Source: Streptomyces speibonae (GTDB taxonomy: Bacteria; Actinomycetota; Actinomycetes; Streptomycetales; Streptomycetaceae). From it: 7,709 nucleotides of DNA. Shown here piece by piece: positions 1 through 6,339 of this stretch (its first letter is position 1; each line of letters begins with the position of its first letter). The position numbers and the translations under genes were made by a program. Below the pieces are notes generated by a model. That model made no database searches. It was not told where the DNA came from and saw only the letters and a program-made list of their open reading frames with translations. The stretch spans positions 4,569-12,277 of the forward strand of contig KL568584.1 in NCBI GenBank assembly GCA_000715605.1. Reading direction: 5' to 3'.

Positions 1-1493
1 GCCTGCCAGTTCGTGCCGCCGTCCGCGGAGGCTTCCAGGACCAGGACGTCGGCCCGCGGCTCGGTGTCCCACCACAGCGAGCAGCGCAGGCGGGCCGCGC
101 CGGAGGAGGTGTCCAGCGCGGGCAGGGCGAGGGTCGCCGTCGCGGAGCCCGCCGTCCCGGAGAACCACGCCGTACGGCCCCGGACCGGCCGCACCGGCAC
201 CGCGCGGGCCAGCTGGTTGGCGGCGGCCACGCGCGGAGCGGACCCGGAACGCCAGCTGCGCACGGGATGCACGGAGTTGCCCAGCACGACGAGGAACGAG
301 TCGGTGGTCGGGTCGAGCACCAGACAGGTGCCGGTGAAGCCGGTGTGGCCCGCCGTGCGCGGGGTGGCCATCGCGCCCATGTACCAGTGCTGGTAGAGCT
401 CGAAGCCCAGCCCGTGCTCGTCCCCGGGGAAGGCGGTGTTGAAGTCGGTGAACATCAGCTCCACCGACTCCGGCGTGAGGATCCGCCGCCGGCCGTACAC
501 GCCGCCGTTGAGCAGCGTACGGCCGAGGACCGCCAGGTCCCACGCGTCCGAGAACACCCCGGCGTGCCCCGCGACGCCGCCGAGGCTGAACGCGTTCTCG
601 TCGTGCACCTCGCCCCACACCAGCCCCCGGTCGAGGCCGGACCACGGCCGGCGGGCGTCCTCCGTGGCCGCGATCCGCGGCTTCCAGGAGGCGGGAGGGT
701 TGTAACGGGTGCTGCGCATGCCCAGCGGGCCGGTGATCCCCTCGTGCAGGAGGACGTCCAGCGTGCGGCCGGTGATCCGCTCCAGGACCAGCTGCAGCGA
801 GATCAGGTTCAGGTCCGAGTAGCGGTACGCGGTCCCGGGCGGATCGACCGGCGCCTCGTCGAGGAGGAGCCGGATCCTCTCCTCGTGCGTGGGCGCCTCG
901 TACAGCGGGATCCAGGCGCGGAACCCCGAGGTGTGGGTGAGCAGCTGGCGGATCGTCATGTCCTGCTTGCCCGCGCGGGCGAAGTCCGGCAGATACGACG
1001 CGACGGGCGCCTCCAGCTCCAGCCGGCCCCGCTCGATCTGCTGCACGGCGAGGACGGAGGTGAACAGCTTCGACACCGAGGCCAGGTCGAAGACGGTGTC
1101 CGCGCGCATGGGGAGCTGCCGGTCCGGCGGGAACTCGACGCCGGTGTCGGTCTCCTCGTCGTAGGCCCGGTAGCGCACCGCCATGCCGATGGGGCGGTGC
1201 AGCGCCACCGTGTCGCCGCGTCCGGCCAGCAGCACGGCCCCCGCGTACCAGGGGTGGGTGGGCGACGGACCGAGGAACGCCTCGGCGTCGGTGACGAGTT
1301 GACGCAGCGGCGCGGAGAGCAGCCCGGCGCGCCGGGCGGAGCCGTGCCGCAGGGTCCGGGGACGGCCGTGCGCCGGACCGGCGGCCGAGGCGGGGGCGGC
1401 CGGAAGGGTGGCGAAGGCCAGCGCCCCGCCCAACGCCACCGTGCCTCGGCCGAGTTGACGCCGGGTGATGCCGCTCGCCCCTGCCTCCGTCAT
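1..1493 (-). CDS. Tat-exported serine hydrolase (beta-lactamase / class C-like family), 3' end beyond the window
   Basis: A leftward frame stays open from an ATG at 1493 to the left edge, giving about 497 residues with no stop. The N-terminus is a Tat-type signal: twin arginine in TRRQLG (residues 10-15), a hydrophobic stretch, then a cleavage site after ASA (35-37), so the enzyme should be exported folded. The beta-lactamase/penicillin-binding-protein fold is shown by the nucleophile motif SVSK (S139, K142), a Tyr motif YSD inside YRYSDLN (223-229) and HTG (383-385), in the usual order and spacing. Family members are D-Ala-D-Ala peptidases, esterases or beta-lactamases; the substrate cannot be told from sequence. 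After about residue 435 an extra region follows with the pattern LRCSLWWDTEPRADVLVLEASADGGTNW, like the jelly-roll/MAM-type domains in immune inhibitor A peptidases. A GGGAGGACCTC ribosome site precedes the ATG. Family is confident; function is inferred. Confidence 0.93.
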   Translation of the reverse strand, partial: MTEAGASGITRRQLGRGTVALGGALAFATLPAAPASAAGPAHGRPRTLRHGSARRAGLLSAPLRQLVTDAEAFLGPSPTHPWYAGAVLLAGRGDTVALHRPIGMAVRYRAYDEETDTGVEFPPDRQLPMRADTVFDLASVSKLFTSVLAVQQIERGRLELEAPVASYLPDFARAGKQDMTIRQLLTHTSGFRAWIPLYEAPTHEERIRLLLDEAPVDPPGTAYRYSDLNLISLQLVLERITGRTLDVLLHEGITGPLGMRSTRYNPPASWKPRIAATEDARRPWSGLDRGLVWGEVHDENAFSLGGVAGHAGVFSDAWDLAVLGRTLLNGGVYGRRRILTPESVELMFTDFNTAFPGDEHGLGFELYQHWYMGAMATPRTAGHTGFTGTCLVLDPTTDSFLVVLGNSVHPVRSWRSGSAPRVAAANQLARAVPVRPVRGRTAWFSGTAGSATATLALPALDTSSGAARLRCSLWWDTEPRADVLVLEASADGGTNWQ

Positions 1494-1513
1494 GAGGTCC
1501 TCCCGTGTCGTGA

Positions 1514-1527
1514 CCCCGCACGCGGGG
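1514..1527 (-). other. Short GC palindrome in the hydrolase leader
   Basis: CCCCGC and GCGGGG flank a 2-base centre (AC), giving a perfect 6-base-arm palindrome about 20 bases upstream of the hydrolase ATG, just before its ribosome site. In RNA it could form a four- or five-pair hairpin that tunes translation or mRNA stability. It is short and in GC-rich DNA, so it may mean little. Confidence 0.25.
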
Positions 1528-1529
1528 CT

Positions 1530-1570
1530 GAAAGAATTTTTCGGGGAACGTCGCGCGGAGTGAAACTTTC
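1530..1570. promoter_or_regulatory. Paired GAAA/TTTC inverted repeats, probable operator
   Basis: Two short inverted repeats sit in AT-rich patches of an otherwise GC-rich region: GAAAGAATTTTTC (1530-1542, arms GAAA/TTTC, 5-base centre) and GAAACTTTC (1562-1570, same arms, 1-base centre). Both are preceded by T on the plus strand (TGAAA). Their centres, 1536 and 1566, are 30 bases apart, close to three helical turns, so a protein could bind both on one face. The second site covers the presumed -10 and the first lies in the early leader, a layout that fits repression. The regulator is unknown; the adjacent TetR or a wall-sugar-sensing RpiR-type protein elsewhere are guesses. Confidence 0.45.
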
Positions 1571-1593
1571 CTGTCAGGTGCGGGATGTGTCAA
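1562..1593 (-). promoter_or_regulatory. Candidate promoter of the serine hydrolase gene
   Basis: Read on the minus strand, 1593-1588 is TTGACA, a perfect vegetative -35 box. With a 17-base spacer the -10 position falls on GAAAGT (1570-1565), a weak -10 that keeps only the A at position 2 and the T at position 6. This -10 lies inside the inverted repeat GAAACTTTC. A start near 1558 would give a leader of roughly 65 bases before the ATG at 1493. The strong -35, weak -10 and overlapping inverted repeat suggest a regulated promoter. The start site is inferred. Confidence 0.5.
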
Positions 1594-1689
1594 TGGGGCG
1601 TGCGCGACCCGGGGGGCGTCCACCGAGGCTGACGACTCCGGGCGCAGTACTCTGGGTGAAGTGGTGTGGCGGTGTACGGCGAGGCGGGA

Positions 1690-2289
1690 GTGAGGGCAGT
1701 GGTACGACGGAACGAGCAGCGGCGGGCCGCGCTGGTGGACGCGGCGATCGAGGTGCTGGCCCGTGACGGCGCCCGGGGCCTGACCTTCCGCGCGGTCGAC
1801 ACCGAGGCCGCCGTGCCCATGGGCACCGCGTCGAACTACTTCAGCTCGCGCGACGACCTGCTCACCCAGGCCGGCGCCCGGGTCTACGAACGGCTCCAGC
1901 CGGACGAGGAGACCATCGCCCGGCAGCGGGCCGCCGGGCACGACCGCGAGGTCTACGCCGCGCTGATGCGCGAACTGGTCGGCCGTATCGCCTCGTTCCG
2001 CACCGGCTACCTCGCCCTGCTCGAACTGCGCCTTGAGGCCACCCGCCGGCCGGCGTTGCGCACGGTGCTCACCGAACGGGTACGCGCGGACGTGGAGGCG
2101 AACGTCGCCTATCACGAGGCGTCCGGCCTCCCCGGTGACGCGACGGCTGTCAAGCTCCTCCATCTCGCGCTGAACTGGCTGATCGTCGAACAGCTCACCC
2201 TGCCGGACGTCTTCACCCCTGAGGAACGGGAGCGTCTGGTGACGGCCGCGGTCGAGCGGATCGTGGCCGACGGTCAACGGGCCTGCTGA
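1690..2289 (+). CDS. TetR/AcrR-family transcriptional regulator
   Basis: This encodes a dimeric DNA-binding repressor-type protein. From the GTG at 1690 it is 199 residues, a normal TetR length. The N-terminal helix-turn-helix is clear: RRAALVDAAIEVLARDGARG, then LTFRAVDTEAAVPMGTASNYFSSRDDLL, with the family's typical G-x-x-x-x-Y-F recognition helix. The C-terminal helical half is the ligand-binding/dimer region and tells nothing of the ligand. The start is uncertain: GTG1666 and GTG1672 lie in the same frame upstream, and GTG1699 has GGGAG at 8-base spacing. I chose 1690 because GAGG precedes it by 5 bases and it gives a short family-like N-terminus. It is divergent from the serine hydrolase and convergent with the paaK-like gene, with 13 bases between the stops, so it could control either neighbour or itself. 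Confidence 0.9.
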   Translation: MRAVVRRNEQRRAALVDAAIEVLARDGARGLTFRAVDTEAAVPMGTASNYFSSRDDLLTQAGARVYERLQPDEETIARQRAAGHDREVYAALMRELVGRIASFRTGYLALLELRLEATRRPALRTVLTERVRADVEANVAYHEASGLPGDATAVKLLHLALNWLIVEQLTLPDVFTPEERERLVTAAVERIVADGQRAC

Positions 2290-2302
2290 CGGGCCCCCGC
2301 GC

Positions 2303-3586
2303 TCAGGCGCGCCGCTCCCGCAGATCCACGATCCGCCGGATCTTGCCCACGGAACGCTCCAGCGTCTCCGGGTCGACGATCTCCACGCCCGCCGAGACCC
2401 CGATGCCGTCCTTCACGGCCGCCACGATCGACTGCGCGGCCGCGGCCCGCGTCGCCGCGTCCGCGTCCGGGCGGGCCTCCGCGCGCACGGTGAGCGCGTC
2501 CAGGCGGCCCTCGGTGGTCAGCCGGAGCTGGAAGTGGGGAGCCACGCCAGGGGTGCGCAGCACGATCTCCTCGATCTGCGTGGGGAAGAGGTTCACCCCG
2601 CGCAGGATCACCATGTCGTCGCTGCGCCCGGTGACCTTCTCCATCCGCCGGAACACCCGGGCGGTGCCCGGCAGCAGCCGGGTCAGATCCCGCGTCCGGT
2701 ACCGCACGACGGGCATTGCCTCCTTGGTGAGCGAGGTGAAGACCAGCTCACCCTGCTCGCCCTCCGGGAGGACCTCACCGGTGAGCGGGTCGACGACTTC
2801 CGGAAGAAAGTGATCTTCCCAGATGTGCAGGCCGTCCTTGGTCTCCACGCACTCCTGCGCCACGCCCGGGCCGATCACCTCCGACAGCCCGTAGATGTCC
2901 ACGGCGTCGATCGCGCAGCGCTCCTCGATCTCCTGGCGCATCCCCTCGGTCCACGGCTCCGCGCCGAAGATCCCCACGCGCAGCGACGTGGAGCGCGGAT
3001 CGATGCCCTGCCGCTCGAACTCGTCGAGCAGGGTGAGCATGTAGGACGGCGTCACCATGACGACCGAGGGCTCCAGGTCCTGGATCAGCGTCACCTGCCG
3101 GGACGTCATGCCGCCGGACGCCGGGATCACCGTGCAGCCGAGCCGCTCCGCGCCGTAGTGCGCGCCCAGGCCGCCGGTGAACAGGCCGTAGCCGTACGCC
3201 ACGTGCACCGTGTCCCCGGGCCGGCCGCCTGCCGCGCGGATCGAGCGGGCCACCATGTCGGCCCACATCGACAGGTCGCCCTCCGTGTAGCCGACCACGG
3301 TGGGGCGTCCGGTGGTGCCGCTGGAGGCGTGCAGGCGGCGGATGCGGTCGCGGGGTACGGCGAACATGCCGTACGGGTAGTTCTCGCGCAGGTCCGCCTT
3401 GGTGGTGAACGGGAAGTGTGCCAGGTCGGACAGGGAGCGGCAGTCGTCCGGGTGGACGCCGGCCTTGTCGAAGGCGGTGCGGTAGTGCGGCACGTTGTCG
3501 TAGGCGTGGCGGAGGGTGCCGCGCAGGCGTTCGAGCTGGAGGGCGCGGAGTTCCTCTCGGCCGAGCCGTTCGCCCGCGTCCATCAT
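2303..3586 (-). CDS. paaK: Phenylacetate--CoA ligase (AMP-forming)
   Basis: This cytoplasmic adenylate-forming enzyme (ANL superfamily) activates phenylacetate, or a related aromatic acid, with ATP and CoA to the acyl-CoA, the entry step of phenylacetate breakdown. From ATG3586 it is 427 residues, the usual PaaK length. Signature motifs are in order: phosphate loop SSGTTGRP (88-95), IYGLSE (231-236), YRTRD (296-300), the hinge GRSDDM followed by LRGVNLFPTQIEE (320-340), and the C-terminal GK with catalytic-type lysine K415 in VGKIRRIV. A longer frame opens at 3613, but GGGAG just before the double ATG (3586/3583) supports the shorter form. No paaABCDE ring-epoxidation genes lie in the window, so it is a stand-alone ligase here. 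Some lone PaaK homologues act on other aryl acids in secondary metabolism, so the substrate is inferred from similarity. Confidence 0.92.
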   Translation of the reverse strand: MMDAGERLGREELRALQLERLRGTLRHAYDNVPHYRTAFDKAGVHPDDCRSLSDLAHFPFTTKADLRENYPYGMFAVPRDRIRRLHASSGTTGRPTVVGYTEGDLSMWADMVARSIRAAGGRPGDTVHVAYGYGLFTGGLGAHYGAERLGCTVIPASGGMTSRQVTLIQDLEPSVVMVTPSYMLTLLDEFERQGIDPRSTSLRVGIFGAEPWTEGMRQEIEERCAIDAVDIYGLSEVIGPGVAQECVETKDGLHIWEDHFLPEVVDPLTGEVLPEGEQGELVFTSLTKEAMPVVRYRTRDLTRLLPGTARVFRRMEKVTGRSDDMVILRGVNLFPTQIEEIVLRTPGVAPHFQLRLTTEGRLDALTVRAEARPDADAATRAAAAQSIVAAVKDGIGVSAGVEIVDPETLERSVGKIRRIVDLRERRA

Positions 3587-3668
3587 GGCGCTCCCGCCTC
3601 CCTCGCACGTCACGAACGCAGTAAGCCACCCGAAGCCGCCCGGGGCAAGAGCCCGACAACCGTTTTCT

Positions 3669-3873
3669 CGCCCCCGCCACCCCTTCCCTTCCCGTCCCTG
3701 GGGGCTGCGCCCCCGGACCCCCCATCGGCCCTTCGGGCCTCGTCCTCAAACGCCGGACGGGCTGAGTTTTCCGCCGGTCCGGCACCATCCAGCCCCTCTG
3801 GGGGAGTTCGAGGAGCGGGGGTCCGGGGGCAGACCCCCCCGAGGGTCGGGAATGGGAAGGGGCGGCGGGGGCG
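3669..3873. repeat. Long imperfect inverted repeat, Streptomyces extragenic type, likely bidirectional terminator
   Basis: This fills most of the 297-base gap (3587-3883) between the paaK start and the stop of the sulfatase-fold gene; I see no gene in the gap. Arm 3669-3722 pairs imperfectly with 3817-3873. Both share CGCCCCCGCC, CCCCTTCCC, TTCCCG, runs of G, then CCCCCGGACCCCC, with a few mismatches and small indels. The roughly 94-base loop holds further structure: a GGCCC/GGGCC hairpin (3727-3739) and CCGGAC/GTCCGG (3753-3758 with 3777-3782). Bases 3740-3765 contain the TCCTCAAACGCCGGACGG element that recurs between genes across Streptomyces. It begins 11 bases past the sulfatase-fold stop, so it most likely ends that transcript and insulates paaK. 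No U-tract follows, as is usual in GC-rich actinomycetes. Confidence 0.75.
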
Positions 3874-3883
3874 CAATACCCCC

Positions 3884-5689
3884 TCAGCCGCCCGCCGGGC
3901 CGTACGCCGTCATGAAGCGGTCGCGGAACTTGTCCATGCCCCAGCGCGGAGCGCCCGCCGCCGGCTTGAGCCCGTCCGTCCACCCCCACCCCTCGACCCG
4001 CTCCAGCACCTTCGGATCCTTCGCGACGATCGTCACCGGCACATCCTTGTTCGTGCTCCCCGCCAGCACCGTCGGCACCGGCTGATGGTCGCCGAGGAAC
4101 ACCAGCACCGTGTCCTCGTCGCCGTACCGCTCGACCCACTCGGTCAGACTCCGCAGCGAGTACTCGATGGCCCGCCGGTACTCGGTGCGCACCTTCTCGG
4201 GGTCCTTCCAGACCTCCTTCGGGTCCTTGCCCTCCTTCTTGATCCCGTGGAAGACCGAACCGTCACCGAGGTCCTCCCAGTCGATCATGCGTGCGATCGG
4301 CGACCAGGGGTTGTGGCTGGAGGCCAGAATGATCTCCGCCATGATCGGCTCGCGGTCCTTCCTGCCGTGCTCCAGGCGCTCGAAGGCCTCCAGCGAGAAC
4401 TGGTCCGGCACCGGGGTCCAGCTGAAGTACGGGCCGTGGTAGCCGAGATGCTCGGAGTCGTAGATGTGGTCGAGGCCGAAGAACTTGCCCTCCGGCCAGG
4501 CCCGCCGCACCCCGGGCACGATTCCGACGGTGCGCCAGTCGCCCGTCTTGCGGAAGTACTTGGTCAGGGTCATGCGGTCACTGGTGGTGAGGCTGCGGTA
4601 GCGCTGCTGGTTCTTGATCCACAGCCCGGACAGGAACGTCGAGTGGGCCAGCCAGCTGCCCGCGCCCGTCACCGGCGACTTCAGCCAGCCGCTGCGGGAG
4701 GCGAAACCGGCGTCCTTCAGCCGCTGGGTGCCGTCCTTCAGGACCGCGTCGATCGGCTCCGCCATCGCCGGGTCGTCGATCGCCACCCGGCCGTAGCTCT
4801 CGATGAACGTGAACAGCACGTCCTTGCCGCGCAGCCCGGTGAGCAGCTGGTCCGGCGGCGTCCGGGCGAAGGCGTCGACGGCGGCCTGCTTCTCGAAGAC
4901 CCGCGCGTCGCGCAGCCCCGCGCGCACCTGCTCCACCCGGTTCCCCACGATGTCCGCGTCGACCTTGGCCGCGACCGGCAGACCGGAGTGCTGCACACCC
5001 AGCGTCACGCAGGTCATCCACGCCACGCCCAGGACCAGGGTGGTGCGGGTGGCGACGGGACGGTGGCGGACCATCAGACCGGTCAGCCGGACCGTCGCCA
5101 GGGTCATGAGCACCAGCACCGCCAGGAAGAGCACGATCACGCCGATCACGGCGAGCACCTGTCCGGCGCGTCCGAACGACTCCCGGACGAAGCTGGTGGC
5201 GTCGTCGAGCAGGATCCAGTCCAGCACCAGGTCGAAGGGCCGGGCCAGCACCTGGTAGAAGCCCATGTCCACGAGTTTCAGCACGGTGATCAGGCCCAGC
5301 AGCAGCCCCGCCACCACCGCCGTGATCCGCCGCGGCCGCGGCGGCAGCGCCAGCAGCAGCGCGGCGAGGAGGATGCCCTCGGAGGGCAGCCGCAGGAACG
5401 CGGTGACGTTCAGTCGGTCCAGTTGGTTCGGCAGGAGCAGCGCGCCCACCACCAGCACCCCGGCGAGCACGGTGACCCCGACGGTCACCCCGCGGGCGGT
5501 ACGGGGCCAGCGCCGGCGCCAGCCGAACCAGCCCGGCGGCGCGGCGTCCGGTGTGCTGCCGGCTGCCTTGTTGGCTTCCTCGGCCTCGTTGGCCGCCTCG
5601 GCCGCCTCGGCCTTCGCCGGACCGGGGTCCCGGTCCGCTTCGCCCTCGGTGGTGTCCGTCGTCCGGCGGGGGCGAGTGAAGAGCGACAC
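3884..5689 (-). CDS. Membrane-anchored sulfatase-fold enzyme, lipoteichoic acid synthase / phosphoglycerol transferase type
   Basis: This is a 601-residue protein. Residues 1-60 form a charged, Ala/Glu-rich cytoplasmic tail. About five membrane segments follow (near 66-87, 99-116, 122-140, 174-200, 213-231), then a large extracytoplasmic domain from about 285. That domain carries the alkaline-phosphatase/sulfatase metal-site pattern also seen in LtaS: E297 in TFIESYG, a Ser/Thr nucleophile candidate at S350-T351 in AHSTF, H459 in ASSHNPW, and D534-H535 in FLGDHQP. Five membrane helices plus an outer sulfatase domain is the LtaS plan. In that family the enzyme moves phosphoglycerol from lipid to a glycolipid or polymer. 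The actual substrate is unknown and no lipid-anchor genes are adjacent. Start is GTG, with GGAAGGA about 10 bases upstream. It is divergent from the DUF397 gene. Alternatives are a phosphoethanolamine-transferase-like or other envelope-modifying enzyme. Confidence 0.85.
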   Translation of the reverse strand: MSLFTRPRRTTDTTEGEADRDPGPAKAEAAEAANEAEEANKAAGSTPDAAPPGWFGWRRRWPRTARGVTVGVTVLAGVLVVGALLLPNQLDRLNVTAFLRLPSEGILLAALLLALPPRPRRITAVVAGLLLGLITVLKLVDMGFYQVLARPFDLVLDWILLDDATSFVRESFGRAGQVLAVIGVIVLFLAVLVLMTLATVRLTGLMVRHRPVATRTTLVLGVAWMTCVTLGVQHSGLPVAAKVDADIVGNRVEQVRAGLRDARVFEKQAAVDAFARTPPDQLLTGLRGKDVLFTFIESYGRVAIDDPAMAEPIDAVLKDGTQRLKDAGFASRSGWLKSPVTGAGSWLAHSTFLSGLWIKNQQRYRSLTTSDRMTLTKYFRKTGDWRTVGIVPGVRRAWPEGKFFGLDHIYDSEHLGYHGPYFSWTPVPDQFSLEAFERLEHGRKDREPIMAEIILASSHNPWSPIARMIDWEDLGDGSVFHGIKKEGKDPKEVWKDPEKVRTEYRRAIEYSLRSLTEWVERYGDEDTVLVFLGDHQPVPTVLAGSTNKDVPVTIVAKDPKVLERVEGWGWTDGLKPAAGAPRWGMDKFRDRFMTAYGPAGG

Positions 5690-5880
5690 CCGGGGGGTCC
5701 TTCCGTGCGGTACTGCGATGGCATGGCGAACAGGACCCGCCGAGCGGGCCTGCCCCCACCAGTACGGACGCCGGCCGCGCGGGGTTCAACCCGGGCCCCG
5801 CCTCTTTCACCCGTCCACCGGGACCGCCGCCCCTCCGCCCGCCGGGACGGCCCGGGACCCACCGGTACTTCTCCCGCGGC

Positions 5881-5910
5881 CTGTCGGGCACCGGACCCGG
5901 TCGCTAGGCT
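5881..5910 (+). promoter_or_regulatory. Candidate promoter for the DUF397 gene
   Basis: TAGGCT (5905-5910) matches the Streptomyces vegetative -10 form TAGGNT. CTGTCG (5881-5886), 18 bases upstream, is a reasonable -35. Transcription would start near 5917, giving a short leader that includes the strong GGAGGAG ribosome site at 5931-5937. The rest of the 255-base divergent gap (5690-5944) shows only GC-rich sequence and one small hairpin, CCCGC-CGA-GCGGG (5736-5748), in the leader of the opposite gene. Confidence 0.5.
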
Positions 5911-5944
5911 GACCGCGGACGACGAAACCGGGAGGAGCACGGAC

Positions 5945-6187
5945 GTGGCCGAGAGCACCACCCAGCAGCGCCCCCTCATGGGCTGGGACAAGCCGGACCT
6001 GGACCTGAGCAACGCACAGTGGCAGTCCAGCAGCCGAGGCCTGGGCGATGTCCAGATCGCCTTCGTGGAGGGATTCATCGCCATGCGCAACAGTGGCCGC
6101 CCGGAGAGCCCTTCCCTGATCTTCACCCCCGCCGAGTGGGGCGCGTTCGTGTCGGGAGCCCGGGAGGGCGAGTTCGACCTGACGTGA
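5945..6187 (+). CDS. DUF397 domain protein
   Basis: This is an 80-residue acidic cytoplasmic protein. Residues 26-79 carry the DUF397 pattern: W followed by SS (WQSSSRG), a central strand region DVQIAFVEGFIAMRNS, then the hallmark LIFTPAEWGAFVSGAREGEFD. The GTG start is fixed by GGAGGAG seven bases upstream; an internal ATG at 5980 lacks such a site. DUF397 proteins are abundant in Streptomyces and usually sit beside an XRE-type helix-turn-helix partner (as in WhiJ-like loci), where they are thought to modulate that regulator, with toxin-antitoxin-like behaviour proposed for some pairs. No XRE partner is present on either side here, so this copy is an orphan within the window. Compared with typical members, the middle stretch is unusually hydrophobic (IAFVEGFIAM), where most read like VEVA...VAVRDS. 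The frame happens to stay open far upstream across antisense DNA; that is not coding. Confidence 0.85.
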   Translation: MAESTTQQRPLMGWDKPDLDLSNAQWQSSSRGLGDVQIAFVEGFIAMRNSGRPESPSLIFTPAEWGAFVSGAREGEFDLT

Positions 6188-6198
6188 GCGGTGCCGTC

Positions 6199-6211
6199 GC
6201 CGTGTCACGGC
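6199..6211. promoter_or_regulatory. Perfect 13-base palindrome downstream of the DUF397 gene
   Basis: GCCGTG and CACGGC flank a single T. A one-base centre is too tight for an RNA hairpin but suits a DNA-bound dimer. It lies 12 bases after the DUF397 stop and about 130 bases before the Usp start, so an operator role would be at some distance. It is short and may be chance. Confidence 0.2.
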
Positions 6212-6274
6212 CCGCCCGCCCCTGAGGAGTGTTCCCGGCGAATTTCCGGACACGCGAGCCGAAGAGCCGTCGCC

Positions 6275-6300
6275 GGGCCCTGCCTGAGTAAGGCTGGCCC
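6275..6300. promoter_or_regulatory. Inverted repeat before the Usp gene: operator or terminator
   Basis: GGGCCCTGCCT (6275-6285) and AGGCTGGCCC (6291-6300) are inverted copies, differing by one mismatch and one extra base, around a GAGTA centre. It lies 87 bases after the DUF397 stop and 39 bases before the Usp ATG. It could be a weak terminator hairpin for the first gene. It could instead be the binding site of a dimeric activator: Usp genes in actinobacteria are often controlled by DevR/DosR-type response regulators that bind GGGCC/GGCCC-like dyads. I cannot decide between these from sequence. Confidence 0.4.
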
Positions 6301-6339
6301 GGGGAAGGCAGAAGAGCGTATTCCCGGAAGCGAGGAACC

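Noticed and set aside
1629..1653. Possible TetR promoter: CTGACG with TACTCT
   Set aside because: The 13-base spacer is too short for a normal vegetative promoter.
267..1766. A 499-codon plus-strand frame opposite the serine hydrolase
   Set aside because: It is Arg/Gly/Val-rich with no recognisable motif, while the minus-strand frame shows Tat signal, SxxK and HTG motifs in order.
3620..3648. Possible paaK promoter: minus-strand TTGCCC, 17-base spacer, CTTACT
   Set aside because: Spacing is right but both boxes match consensus poorly, and similar matches are easy to find in such DNA. The paaK promoter probably lies in 3587-3668 but I cannot place it.
3610..3876. Possible small minus-strand gene (88 codons) in the 3587-3883 gap
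   Set aside because: It lies wholly inside the inverted repeat, is Pro/Gly/Arg-rich, and its coding potential comes from the repeat's composition.
2775..4139. A 454-codon minus-strand frame overlapping paaK and the repeat
   Set aside because: It is an out-of-frame shadow dominated by Arg, Gly and Pro; paaK in the neighbouring frame is unmistakable.
2534..6187. A single 1217-codon open frame on the plus strand
   Set aside because: It runs antisense through paaK, the repeat and the LtaS-like gene, using the GC-rich shadow frame. Its composition (His, Arg, Pro, Gln-rich) is not protein-like until it enters the real DUF397 gene at 5945.
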